12,200 nucleotides of DNA, taken from the NCBI GenBank assembly GCA_964395765.1, contig CAYNCU010000131.1:1-12200 (forward strand), read 5' to 3'. A program made the position numbers and the translations under genes. The notes beneath the pieces are model-generated. The model had not been told where the DNA came from and did no database searches. It saw only the letters and a list, made by a program, of their open reading frames with translations. Of this stretch, positions 1 through 7,160 are shown in pieces. Every line of letters begins with the position of its first letter. Position 1 is the first letter of the stretch. This stretch comes from DATDPY01 sp964395765 (lineage in GTDB: Bacteria > Bacteroidota > Bacteroidia > Cytophagales > Cyclobacteriaceae).

Positions 1-1214
1 GTATATTGAACACTTTTATCAGGTTTGAAATTTCCTTCAAGAATGTCTTTACCAATCTTTTGATAAGCATCTCGGAACGACATACCTTCCATAACCAGTT
101 TATTGGCAGCTTCCGCACTGTAGAGATAGTTGTAAATTTCGTTGTCAAGAATATGCTCATTGATTTTCACCTGTTGAAGCATAAAATCGCAAATCGCCAG
201 ATTTTCTTTCAGAACATCAACCGAAGGCAACAAACTCTCTTTTAGCAATTGAAAATCGCGATGATAGCCACTGGTCAAATTATTAGTCAGCAATGTAATT
301 TCCGCAGGAAGATTTTGGATTTTATTGCTTTTGGCGCGCATCAATTCAAAAACGTCCGGATTTTGTTTGTGTGGCATAATGCTGGACCCGGTGGTTAACT
401 CATCCGGGAATTTAAAAAAATTAAAATCCTGTCCCAAATAGAGGCAAATTTCTCCAGCCATACGACCCAACGTATCCGCCAGTTGAGCCATGACGGATGA
501 AAGAAATCTTTCCGTTTTTCCTCTTCCCATCTGGGCAGCAATGGAATTTATAATCAGTGAGGAAAATCCGAGAAGGTCTGTAGTCATTTGACGGTTAACC
601 GGGAATGACGATCCATAACCGGCAGCGGATCCAAGCGGGTTCCGGTTCAGGACATCAAACACGGATTTCAGCAATTCAAGGTCTTCTGAAATGCTCTCCG
701 CGTAAGCACCGAACCAAAGTCCGAATGAAGAAGGCATGGCTGCCTGAAAATGAGTATATCCCGGCATGAAAGTATCTTTATTTTCCTCACTAAGGTCAAT
801 TAATAATTTTGAAAGTGAGCAACCGGCCAAGCCGGTTTTGATAATAAGATCGCGTAAATAAAGCCGGATATCCAATAGCACCTGGTCGTTCCTGCTCCTC
901 CCGGTATGAATTTTTTTACCGGCATCACCGCTCAGTTCGGTCAGCATGATCTCAACCTGGGAATGGATATCTTCAACCCCTTCACCGATTGAAAAATCGT
1001 TTTTACCAATCTTTTTTAAAATCTCCTTCAGGCCCTTGTCAATTTGTTTCCAATCCTCATCGTTAATTAACTTGGTTTCCTTTAACATTATCGCATGGGC
1101 AATGGAACCGATTACATCATAGGGGGCCAGAAAAAGATCGGTGTATTTATCTTCATCGACTGTGAACTTTTCAATATCCCTATTCGTTGTGATTTCCTTT
1201 TGCCAGAGTTTCAT
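1..1214 (-). CDS. argH: Argininosuccinate lyase, 3' end outside window
   Basis: Cleaves argininosuccinate to arginine and fumarate, the last step of arginine synthesis, as a cytosolic homotetramer. The reading frame is open from an ATG at 1214 to the left edge and gives 404 residues. The C-terminal part, roughly 35-45 residues judging by the family's usual 440-460, lies outside. Family signatures are all present: TGRSRNDQV at about 104-112, GYTHFQAAMP with the conserved His155, and the mobile catalytic loop GSSIMPHKQNPD starting at Gly276, whose serines 277-278 include the catalytic base. The N-terminus MKLW matches the usual start, and an in-frame TAA lies 6 bases upstream of the ATG, so the start is firm. 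It is the last visible gene of the operon, 45 bases after the argE stop. No truncation or missing key residue is seen in the visible part. Confidence 0.96.
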   Translation of the reverse strand, partial: MKLWQKEITTNRDIEKFTVDEDKYTDLFLAPYDVIGSIAHAIMLKETKLINDEDWKQIDKGLKEILKKIGKNDFSIGEGVEDIHSQVEIMLTELSGDAGKKIHTGRSRNDQVLLDIRLYLRDLIIKTGLAGCSLSKLLIDLSEENKDTFMPGYTHFQAAMPSSFGLWFGAYAESISEDLELLKSVFDVLNRNPLGSAAGYGSSFPVNRQMTTDLLGFSSLIINSIAAQMGRGKTERFLSSVMAQLADTLGRMAGEICLYLGQDFNFFKFPDELTTGSSIMPHKQNPDVFELMRAKSNKIQNLPAEITLLTNNLTSGYHRDFQLLKESLLPSVDVLKENLAICDFMLQQVKINEHILDNEIYNYLYSAEAANKLVMEGMSFRDAYQKIGKDILEGNFKPDKSVQY

Positions 1215-1259
1215 CCCAGGTTATTTTCGATATAAAATTTAACGGATTCCCGATTCAAT

Positions 1260-2321
1260 TCAAAAAAGCAAATGATTTAACAAACTTTTATAAATCCTGA
1301 TTCCCTCCCGTATTTCATTAATACTGATAAATTCTCCCGCCTTGTGTGACCTCGAAGGGTCGCCGGGTCCGATCTTAACCGTAGGAAAATCCATTAATGC
1401 CTGATCGGACAGGGCATCAGAACCATAGAAGGGCAGGCCTGACTTTTGACCGGCTTCCAGAAGAATATGACCGGCTGGAAGACCGGAGGGTTTTAAACGA
1501 AGTGATCTGGGTTTCACCTCACAATCCACATTGGATCTTATAATCTTCAGTATTTCATCGTGCGTATAGGCATCGGTGCTTCTGAGATCCACTGTAAATT
1601 CACATCGGTCGGGAATAGAATTATGTTGTTTTCCCGCATGGATCACGGTCACCGACATTTTCACCGTTCCCAGCATTTCTGATATTTTTGGAAATTTGAA
1701 TTTCCGGAACCATTCAATATCCGGTAATGCATTATAGATTGCATTTTCGCCCTCATTCCTTGCAGCATGTCCTGATTGGCCGTGTACTATACAATCCAGT
1801 ACCATGAGGCCTTTTTCGGCAATCGCCATCTTCATTCCTGTCGGCTCTCCGACAATCCCGTATTCAATATTTTCGAGATCAGGTAAAACTGCGATTATCC
1901 CGTTTTTTCCTGATATTTCCTCTTCAGCTGAAAGTGCCAATATAACATTCATTTTCAAATCATTACGATCAAAATAATGAATAAACACATCAAGTAAAGA
2001 AACAACGGCACCTCCCGCATCATTACTTCCCAGACCAATGATTTGGTCATCTTTTTTTATAGCCTGGTATGGATCCGTTTCCCATTTATCGGATGGTTTA
2101 ACGGTATCATGATGAGAATTCAAAAACACACTTCCTCGCTCAGGATTGAAATATTTGTTCCTGACAACGATATTATTTAATTTCCTTTCAACCATGATGG
2201 ATCTATTCGTGAGGAAATCCTGTAATAAATCTGCAGAATGTTCTTCATTACCGCTTGTTGAAGGCGTCTCAATCAAACGACTAAGTAATTGAATGATATC
2301 GTTTAATTCTATATCCACCAT
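1260..2321 (-). CDS. argE: ArgE-type M20 deacylase (probable N-succinylcitrulline/N-acetylcitrulline deacylase)
   Basis: A 353-residue M20-family metallopeptidase that removes the N-acyl group in arginine synthesis. Metal and catalytic residues are all there: His70-x-Asp72 in NSHHDTV, bridging Asp101 in GLGSNDAGG, Glu134/Glu135 in SAEEEISG, Glu159 in GEPTG, and His326 in SRSHKAGEF. The HAARNEGENAIY stretch at about 185-196 belongs to the lid/dimerisation domain. It lies between argB (sharing one base, TAATG) and argH. Because the carbamoyltransferase upstream acts on an acylated ornithine, the expected substrate is acylcitrulline rather than acetylornithine. The carbamoyltransferase residues favour the succinyl form. 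DapE and other M20 amidases resemble it, but the operon makes the arginine role much more likely. The frame ends TTT TGA in a run of six T; skipping one T would add 16 residues ending in an ATGA overlap with argH. Confidence 0.9.
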   Translation of the reverse strand: MVDIELNDIIQLLSRLIETPSTSGNEEHSADLLQDFLTNRSIMVERKLNNIVVRNKYFNPERGSVFLNSHHDTVKPSDKWETDPYQAIKKDDQIIGLGSNDAGGAVVSLLDVFIHYFDRNDLKMNVILALSAEEEISGKNGIIAVLPDLENIEYGIVGEPTGMKMAIAEKGLMVLDCIVHGQSGHAARNEGENAIYNALPDIEWFRKFKFPKISEMLGTVKMSVTVIHAGKQHNSIPDRCEFTVDLRSTDAYTHDEILKIIRSNVDCEVKPRSLRLKPSGLPAGHILLEAGQKSGLPFYGSDALSDQALMDFPTVKIGPGDPSRSHKAGEFISINEIREGIRIYKSLLNHLLF

Positions 2322-3112
2322 TACTTGAGTATAACTGTACCAACTTCCTTATTACCAAGGAAATAATCATTTATTTTATTTGCCTCGATCAGGAATACCC
2401 TCGCAACTTTTCTTTCGAGAGCATCCAATGCATTTTCAATCTTCGGCATCATACCTTGACTAATGGCTCCCGTTCTTTTTAAATTTTCATATTCCTGTTG
2501 CCGTATCTCAGGGATCAGGGAATTATTATCATTTAAATCTCTTAGAACACCCGGCTTATCGAAACAGAAAACCAGGTCAACTTCATAAGTTGATGCCATG
2601 GCAACTGCCACTTCGGTGGCGATAGTATCAGCGTTCGTATTAAGTATCTGGCCCGTCGGGTCGAAACTCAGGGAAGCGATTACGGGAACAAACCCTAAGG
2701 CCATTACATCGGATAACAATTGACCATTTACATGCCTGACATCCCCTACCCATCCAAAATCGATACCATCTCTAATTTTTCTTTTCTCCGCTCTGATCAG
2801 GTTTCCATCAGGTCCGGTTAAACCCATTGCATTGCAATGTAAGGATTGTAGCTTCGCAACGATATTTTTATTCAATAATCCGGCAAGAACCATCTGGACA
2901 ACTTCAAGGCTTTCCGAATCAGTAATTCTGCGGCCATCCCTCATCTCCACATGAATACCCAATTGATCGCTCAATCGATCAATTTGTTTCCCTCCGCCAT
3001 GAACCAGGATTTTTTTTAAATCCTGTCTCGCTATAATCTGTAAAAAATCTTCAAGCTGATCCGGGTTATCGATAACCTTTCCGCCGGTTTTTATTACCGC
3101 AAGCTTTTCCAT
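2321..3112 (-). CDS. argB: N-acylglutamate kinase (acetylglutamate/succinylglutamate kinase)
   Basis: Phosphorylates the gamma-carboxylate of N-acylglutamate with ATP, the second step of the route, in the cytosol. The 263 residues show the amino-acid-kinase fold: Lys8 in IKTGG, the glycine-rich HGGGKQI at 38-44, Arg62 in GRRITD followed by EVVQMVLAG, the NTNAD motif at 158-162 with Asp162, and GMMPKIENA with Lys224. These match the catalytic lysines and aspartate of the E. coli enzyme. The chain starts almost directly at the first beta strand, so it lacks the N-terminal kinked helix found in arginine-inhibited hexameric kinases. From that I infer a dimer not inhibited by arginine. It shares one base with the preceding carbamoyltransferase stop (TGATG) and one with the following argE start. 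The acyl group cannot be read from this sequence alone; its neighbour suggests succinyl. Confidence 0.95.
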   Translation of the reverse strand: MEKLAVIKTGGKVIDNPDQLEDFLQIIARQDLKKILVHGGGKQIDRLSDQLGIHVEMRDGRRITDSESLEVVQMVLAGLLNKNIVAKLQSLHCNAMGLTGPDGNLIRAEKRKIRDGIDFGWVGDVRHVNGQLLSDVMALGFVPVIASLSFDPTGQILNTNADTIATEVAVAMASTYEVDLVFCFDKPGVLRDLNDNNSLIPEIRQQEYENLKRTGAISQGMMPKIENALDALERKVARVFLIEANKINDYFLGNKEVGTVILK

Positions 3113-4068
3113 CAGAAATTGTCTATTAATATCTGTTTCAAAACCGCCTGCGTGGCATATATCCTGTTTTCTGCTTCTTGTATCACTATCGAATGTTTGC
3201 TATCCAAAACTTCATCGGCAATGACCATATTGCGCCGGACCGGAAGACAGTGCATGACCCGGGCATGATTCGTGTTTTTCAATTTCTGAAGCGTCAATGT
3301 CCAGTTTCTGTCGGAAGATGTAATCTTCCCATAATCACGGTACGACGACCAGTTTTTCATGTAAATAAAATCAGCGCCCTCAAATGCCTTGGCCTGGTCG
3401 TATTCGATGGAGGACGGACTGACAAAACCTTCATCCAGTTCATATCCTTTAGGGTGCGTTACTACAAATTCAAAGTCCATCTTAACGGCCCATTCACTGA
3501 ATGAGTTCGGAACAGATTGAGGAAGTGCCCTGGGATGCGGTGCCCAGCTCATAACAACCTTTGGCTTTTTTTTCCCACCGGGTTTTAATTCTTCGATCGT
3601 CATAATATCGGCGAAAGATTGCAACGGATGCCTTGTAGAGGATTCAAGACTGATGACCGGCCGGTTTGAATATTTCATCATTTTTTCCAGGATAACTTCT
3701 TTATAATCTTCCTCTCTGTTCTTTAAACCGGGGAAAGTGCGGATCCCAATGATTTCGCAATATCTTCCGAGAACTGCAGACGCTTCCTTGATATGTTCAA
3801 CACTTTCACCATCCATAATTACACCCTCCGATGTTTCTATTTTCCATCCTTCGGACATCAGGTTCATGACCATAACCTCAAGGCCAAGATTATGGGCTGC
3901 CCGATGCGTACTTAACCGGGTTCTCAGAGAAGGATTTAAAAATATCAGACCTATATATTTACCCTTACCAAGTTGATTATCCGCGAAGGGGTTGCGTTTT
4001 ATGCTTACTGCTGATTTTAACAACTGGTCAAGTTCGGTCACATCATTGACAGATAAAAAATTTTTCAT
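3112..4068 (-). CDS. argF': N-succinylornithine carbamoyltransferase (SOTCase, Bacteroides type)
   Basis: Transfers the carbamoyl group of carbamoyl phosphate to N-acylated ornithine, giving acylcitrulline. The 318 residues carry the carbamoyl-phosphate loop SLRTR at 47-51, HPLQ at 147-150, WAPHPRALPQSVPNSF at 175-190, and HCLPVRRN at 273-280 with Cys274. The WAPHPR/LPQ/VPNS block marks the acylornithine group and separates it from ordinary ornithine carbamoyltransferase. Residue 90, which published mutagenesis of the Xanthomonas and B. fragilis enzymes showed to decide substrate (Glu for acetyl; Pro, Ser, Ala or Val for succinyl), is Val here, codon at 3799-3801. After HCLPVRRN the sequence is MVIAD, as in B. 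fragilis, without the lysine of the acetyl-specific enzyme. So N-succinylornithine is the predicted substrate. It follows argC by 5 bases and overlaps argB by one. Confidence 0.93.
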   Translation of the reverse strand: MKNFLSVNDVTELDQLLKSAVSIKRNPFADNQLGKGKYIGLIFLNPSLRTRLSTHRAAHNLGLEVMVMNLMSEGWKIETSEGVIMDGESVEHIKEASAVLGRYCEIIGIRTFPGLKNREEDYKEVILEKMMKYSNRPVISLESSTRHPLQSFADIMTIEELKPGGKKKPKVVMSWAPHPRALPQSVPNSFSEWAVKMDFEFVVTHPKGYELDEGFVSPSSIEYDQAKAFEGADFIYMKNWSSYRDYGKITSSDRNWTLTLQKLKNTNHARVMHCLPVRRNMVIADEVLDSKHSIVIQEAENRIYATQAVLKQILIDNF

Positions 4069-4073
4069 GGTTA

Positions 4074-5066
4074 TCAGAAGGCTGATGCTTTAAATTCAAG
4101 ACCGGTATTTTCTTCCAAACCCAGCATCAGGTTCATATTCTCAACAGCCTGTCCTGATGCACCTTTCAGCAGATTATCAATAATGCTGACGATCATAAGA
4201 TTGTCGTCGAATTTTTCGATATATAAGTAGCAATTATTTGTATTGACAACCTGTTTTAAATGTAAATTCTTGTTGGAAATAACGACGTAAGGCGAATGTT
4301 CGTAATAGGTCCGGTAAAGATCCCGGGCGTCAAAGGTTGTAAGATCCGATTTCAGATAAAGAGTAGCCAGTATCCCCCGGGTGAAATTTCCGCGGTAAGG
4401 AATAAAATTAACGCGGTGATTGAATTTCGGTTGCAAGGAGCCTAAAGTCTGGTATATCTCGTTCAGGTGCTGATGCTGAAAAGGTTTATAGTTGGATAAA
4501 TTGTTATTTCTCCAGGAAAAATGGGATGTTTCTGAAGATTTCTGTCCGGCTCCCGTGGATCCCGTTATGGCACTGACATGAATATCTTCGTGGATCTTAC
4601 CTTCCGCCGCCAAAGGAAGCAATCCCAACTGAATGCAAGTGGCAAAACAACCTGGGTTGGCAATATTCCGGGCTTTGGAAATTTTATCCTTCTGCCATTC
4701 CGGTAATCCGTAAATAAAGTTTCCGTAAGTTTCGGTTATTTCGGGATACTTCCCTTCCAATCTGAAGTCTTCACTGAGATCAATAATTTTTGTTCCGGAA
4801 GATATTTTTGCATCCCTGAGAAATTTGACCGATTCGCCATGCCCCTTACATAAAAACAAAACATCGATATTGAATTCAATTTCAGCCGTGAAGGTGAGGT
4901 CACAGGAGTTCAGGAGATCATCATGGACGTCACATACCAATTTTCCGGCATTGCTCTCACTTTGTATAAAGACAAGCTCAATATTGGGGTGGTGGACCAG
5001 GATTCTTATTAATTCGCCGGCAGTATATCCTGCCCCGCCGACAATTCCAGCTTTAATTCGAGTCAT
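4074..5066 (-). CDS. argC: N-acyl-gamma-glutamyl-phosphate reductase
   Basis: Reduces N-acylglutamyl phosphate to the semialdehyde with NADPH, the third step of arginine synthesis. The 330 residues open with the dinucleotide-binding turn GIVGGAGYTAGEL at 7-19. The catalytic cysteine is Cys140 in NPGCFATCIQLGLLPLA, and the likely catalytic histidine is His200 in HQHLNEI, equivalent to HRHxPEI elsewhere. The segment FIPYRGNFTRG near 221-231 replaces the FTPHLGNFPRG form of the E. coli enzyme, so the His of that motif is Tyr224 here. I think this is a lineage variant, because Cys140 and His200 are kept. The start at 5066 lies inside the end of argG, a 14-base overlap that suggests translational coupling, and places the glycine turn at the normal distance from the N-terminus. 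Confidence 0.95.
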   Translation of the reverse strand: MTRIKAGIVGGAGYTAGELIRILVHHPNIELVFIQSESNAGKLVCDVHDDLLNSCDLTFTAEIEFNIDVLFLCKGHGESVKFLRDAKISSGTKIIDLSEDFRLEGKYPEITETYGNFIYGLPEWQKDKISKARNIANPGCFATCIQLGLLPLAAEGKIHEDIHVSAITGSTGAGQKSSETSHFSWRNNNLSNYKPFQHQHLNEIYQTLGSLQPKFNHRVNFIPYRGNFTRGILATLYLKSDLTTFDARDLYRTYYEHSPYVVISNKNLHLKQVVNTNNCYLYIEKFDDNLMIVSIIDNLLKGASGQAVENMNLMLGLEENTGLEFKASAF

Positions 5067-6258
5067 CGATCTTATTTACCTTATTGTAAATCATTACCGG
5101 AACAGCCTGTATTTTTGTGAATCCTTTAACATCGTCACCGGACCATGCAAGATTCATTTCCCCGTATTCACCGAATTCAGAGGACATAAGATCATGTTCT
5201 GATTTAACTCCGAGGACCTGGAACCGGTAAGGTGCAAGACGGCAAATCACCCGACCTGTAACATACTGCTGGGTATCTTCAAGAAATTTTTCAATATTTC
5301 TCATTATCGGATAAAAGAACTGCCCTTCATGTACCATTAATCCGTACCATTCCGCCAACTGATTTTTCCAGTAAATCTGCCACTTGGTAAGGGTATGCAT
5401 CTCAAGCAGGTGGTGGGCCCTGATCACCAGCAACGATAATCCGGCTTCAAAACCGATTCTACCTTTTATCCCTACGATCGTATCCCCGACATGAATATCA
5501 CGTCCGAGGGCAAAGCGTGAAATATGTTTTTCCAGGGCCTCAAGAGCGGCCATGGAACTTTTAAATTTCTTATCGTCAAAACTTATTACCTCCCCTTTCT
5601 CGAAAATGATTTCAAGATCTTCAATTTCATTGGTCTGCAGTTGAGTAGGGAAAGCGGTTCCGGGTAAAAATTTATCGGATTTCTTTGTCTCTTCGCCACC
5701 CACTGATGTTCCCCAGATACCCTTATTGATGGAATATTTTGCCTTGCTCCACTCCCGCTTTATATTGTGTTTCTGAAGGTATTCAATTTCCTGTTGACGG
5801 GAGAGCCTGAGATCACGGATCGGGGTCAGGATTTCAATTCCGGGTATAAGTATATGAAAAACAAGATCGAACCGGACCTGGTCATTGCCTGCTCCGGTAC
5901 TGCCATGAGCAACATAATGAGCCCCTAATTCCCGAACCTTATTGGCAATGACTTTGGCCTGAAATGCTCGTTCTGAACTTACTGATAGTGGGTAAATATT
6001 ATTCCGCAGCACATTACCGAAAACAAGATAGCGGAGACAATCTTTATAATAGTCATTTCTTGCATCGATCAGGTAATGTTTGACCGCCCCTATTTCATAG
6101 GCACTTTTTTCTATTTCTTCCAGTTCCTTCTGATCGAAACCGCCCAGGTTAACGGTTACAGTATAGACATCCAGTTTTTTATCCTCGGTGAGATACTTTA
6201 CACAGAAAGAAGTATCCAGGCCGCCGCTGTACGCTAAAACTACTTTTTTATTTTCCAT
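5053..6258 (-). CDS. argG: Argininosuccinate synthase
   Basis: Joins citrulline and aspartate at the cost of ATP to AMP and pyrophosphate, giving argininosuccinate for ArgH. The 401 residues match the family's usual 400 or so. The N-terminus holds the PP-loop YSGGLDTS at 10-17. A second signature, HGSTGAGNDQVRFD at 118-131, contacts citrulline and aspartate. SINKGIWG and GVKSEHDLMSS further on are also recognisable. The Ser in HGSTGAG, where many bacteria have Cys (HGCTGKGNDQ), is a modest variation. The gene follows the GNAT gene after an 18-base gap and overlaps argC by 14 bases. Its position near the head of the operon, ahead of enzymes that act earlier in the pathway, means gene order does not follow reaction order. 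Confidence 0.97.
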   Translation of the reverse strand: MENKKVVLAYSGGLDTSFCVKYLTEDKKLDVYTVTVNLGGFDQKELEEIEKSAYEIGAVKHYLIDARNDYYKDCLRYLVFGNVLRNNIYPLSVSSERAFQAKVIANKVRELGAHYVAHGSTGAGNDQVRFDLVFHILIPGIEILTPIRDLRLSRQQEIEYLQKHNIKREWSKAKYSINKGIWGTSVGGEETKKSDKFLPGTAFPTQLQTNEIEDLEIIFEKGEVISFDDKKFKSSMAALEALEKHISRFALGRDIHVGDTIVGIKGRIGFEAGLSLLVIRAHHLLEMHTLTKWQIYWKNQLAEWYGLMVHEGQFFYPIMRNIEKFLEDTQQYVTGRVICRLAPYRFQVLGVKSEHDLMSSEFGEYGEMNLAWSGDDVKGFTKIQAVPVMIYNKVNKIDDSN

Positions 6259-6276
6259 GACTTCCAGGTAAAAAAA

Positions 6277-6930
6277 TTATTGATTAGTATTTTCTTTTTT
6301 AAATCGGTTCAGTAAAACAAATCGTTTGAAACGAAGCCAACGCTCATAAATTTTAAATCCATGCGTTTTGATATTCTGTCCATTTAATGCCTTGCCCGTC
6401 GGATCATACATCATGCCCGTACAAAGGCAATGAACTCTCTTCATCCGGTTAAGGATATCATAATTAACACAACTCGAACAACCTTGCCAGAATTGATCAT
6501 CCTGGGAAAGCTCAGAAAATGTAACCGGCTTATAGCCGAGCTCTGAATTGATCTTCATAACGGCCAGGCTGGTAGTTAAACCGAAAAGCTTTGCTTTCGG
6601 GTATAATTTCCTCGATAGGTTGAAAGCTTTTCTTTTAACCATTTTAGCAAGCCCGTGCTTTCTGAAATCGGGATGAACAATCAGCCCTGAATTCGCTACA
6701 TAATTTGCATTGCTCCATGTTTCTATATAGCAAAAACCCGCAAATTTTCCATCATAGCGAAGGCAAATAACCGCGTTGCCGCTTTCTATTTTTTTGATGA
6801 TATAATTGACATCCCTTTTCGCAATACCAGTACCCCTTTGCTTGGCAGATTCTTCGATCTGCTGGCAAATTTCCTGTGCATATTTTATGTGGGATTGATC
6901 GGTTACAAATACTTTAAAGTCCCAGATCAT
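6277..6930 (-). CDS. GNAT acyltransferase, probable N-acetyl/N-succinylglutamate synthase
   Basis: First gene of the arginine operon, 217 residues. It has a single GNAT domain at about 1-145, with the acyl-CoA pyrophosphate loop in IVHPDFRKHGLAKM at 84-97 (R90-K-H-G93-L-A) and a following motif-B-like stretch ending NSELGYKPV. The window holds no argA or argJ, and the kinase and carbamoyltransferase need an acylated glutamate, so I infer that this enzyme acylates glutamate. Succinyl-CoA is the predicted donor if the carbamoyltransferase is succinyl-specific. After the GNAT core come four cysteines in CSSC (151-154) and CLC (168-170), a likely metal-binding knot, then a basic tail. It is much shorter than the kinase-fused E. 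coli ArgA. The function is inferred from context; the GNAT fold itself is clear. An alternative is a regulator or another small-molecule acetyltransferase. Confidence 0.75.
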   Translation of the reverse strand: MIWDFKVFVTDQSHIKYAQEICQQIEESAKQRGTGIAKRDVNYIIKKIESGNAVICLRYDGKFAGFCYIETWSNANYVANSGLIVHPDFRKHGLAKMVKRKAFNLSRKLYPKAKLFGLTTSLAVMKINSELGYKPVTFSELSQDDQFWQGCSSCVNYDILNRMKRVHCLCTGMMYDPTGKALNGQNIKTHGFKIYERWLRFKRFVLLNRFKKENTNQ

Positions 6931-7100
6931 TTTGTTTCAGTAAACTAATAAAGTTTAATTGATTTAAAAGCAGAAAACTAAATAACGGGAGAATAGTTGT
7001 TACATAAACAACCGGAGGAATATTATAGGCCCTAAGGCCTGAAGAAGTGCGACTCACTTATTAAAATATTATTCAGTAGGTTGTTCAACTCTATGAAATT
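6931..7100 (-). other. Probable untranslated leader of the arginine operon
   Basis: About 170 bases between the predicted transcription start and the GNAT ATG, AT-rich and without a convincing reading frame. It contains two short perfect inverted repeats: AGGCC-ctaa-GGCCT at 7027-7040, and GTTGTT-acata-AACAAC at 6996-7012. The arm at 7007-7013 is also perfectly complementary over 7 bases to 7079-7085, so the two pairings exclude each other. Such a layout could support attenuation, but short complementary stretches are expected by chance at this length. No clear intrinsic terminator follows. I recognise no known riboswitch class. Confidence 0.35.
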
Positions 7101-7105
7101 TACAG

Positions 7106-7133
7106 CAAAGTAAATAAATATTCCCTAAAACAA
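7106..7133 (-). promoter_or_regulatory. Candidate Bacteroidota-type promoter of the arginine operon
   Basis: On the minus strand TTG (7133-7131), 17 bases, then TTACTTTG (7113-7106), one mismatch from the -7 consensus TAnnTTTG. The -33 part is only three bases and the spacing is slightly short. Transcription would start near 7100 and run into the GNAT gene. No better match lies between here and the ATG at 6930. Confidence 0.35.
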
Positions 7134-7160
7134 GTATTAAACAAGGATTTTTATAAAAAG

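Noticed and set aside
3178..3976. Plus-strand reading frames of 79-108 codons opposite the carbamoyltransferase gene
   Set aside because: They lie antisense to a clearly coding, fully motif-bearing gene and show no recognisable features of their own.
7000..7005. ATG-TAA start-stop pair in the arginine leader, as a possible minimal regulatory uORF
   Set aside because: It has no ribosome-binding context and such pairs are common by chance in AT-rich sequence.
7014..7018. GGAGG on the plus strand as a Shine-Dalgarno site
   Set aside because: No start codon or reading frame follows at a useful distance, and genes in this window do not use such sites.
7048..7076. ARG-box-like sequence (TGAATAATATTTTA on the minus strand) as an ArgR operator
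   Set aside because: Only one half-site fits the consensus; the second half is a poor match in AT-rich DNA.
7148..7159. TTTTTATAAAAA palindrome after the hypothetical gene as a terminator
   Set aside because: An A/T-only palindrome has no stable GC stem; it is likely compositional.
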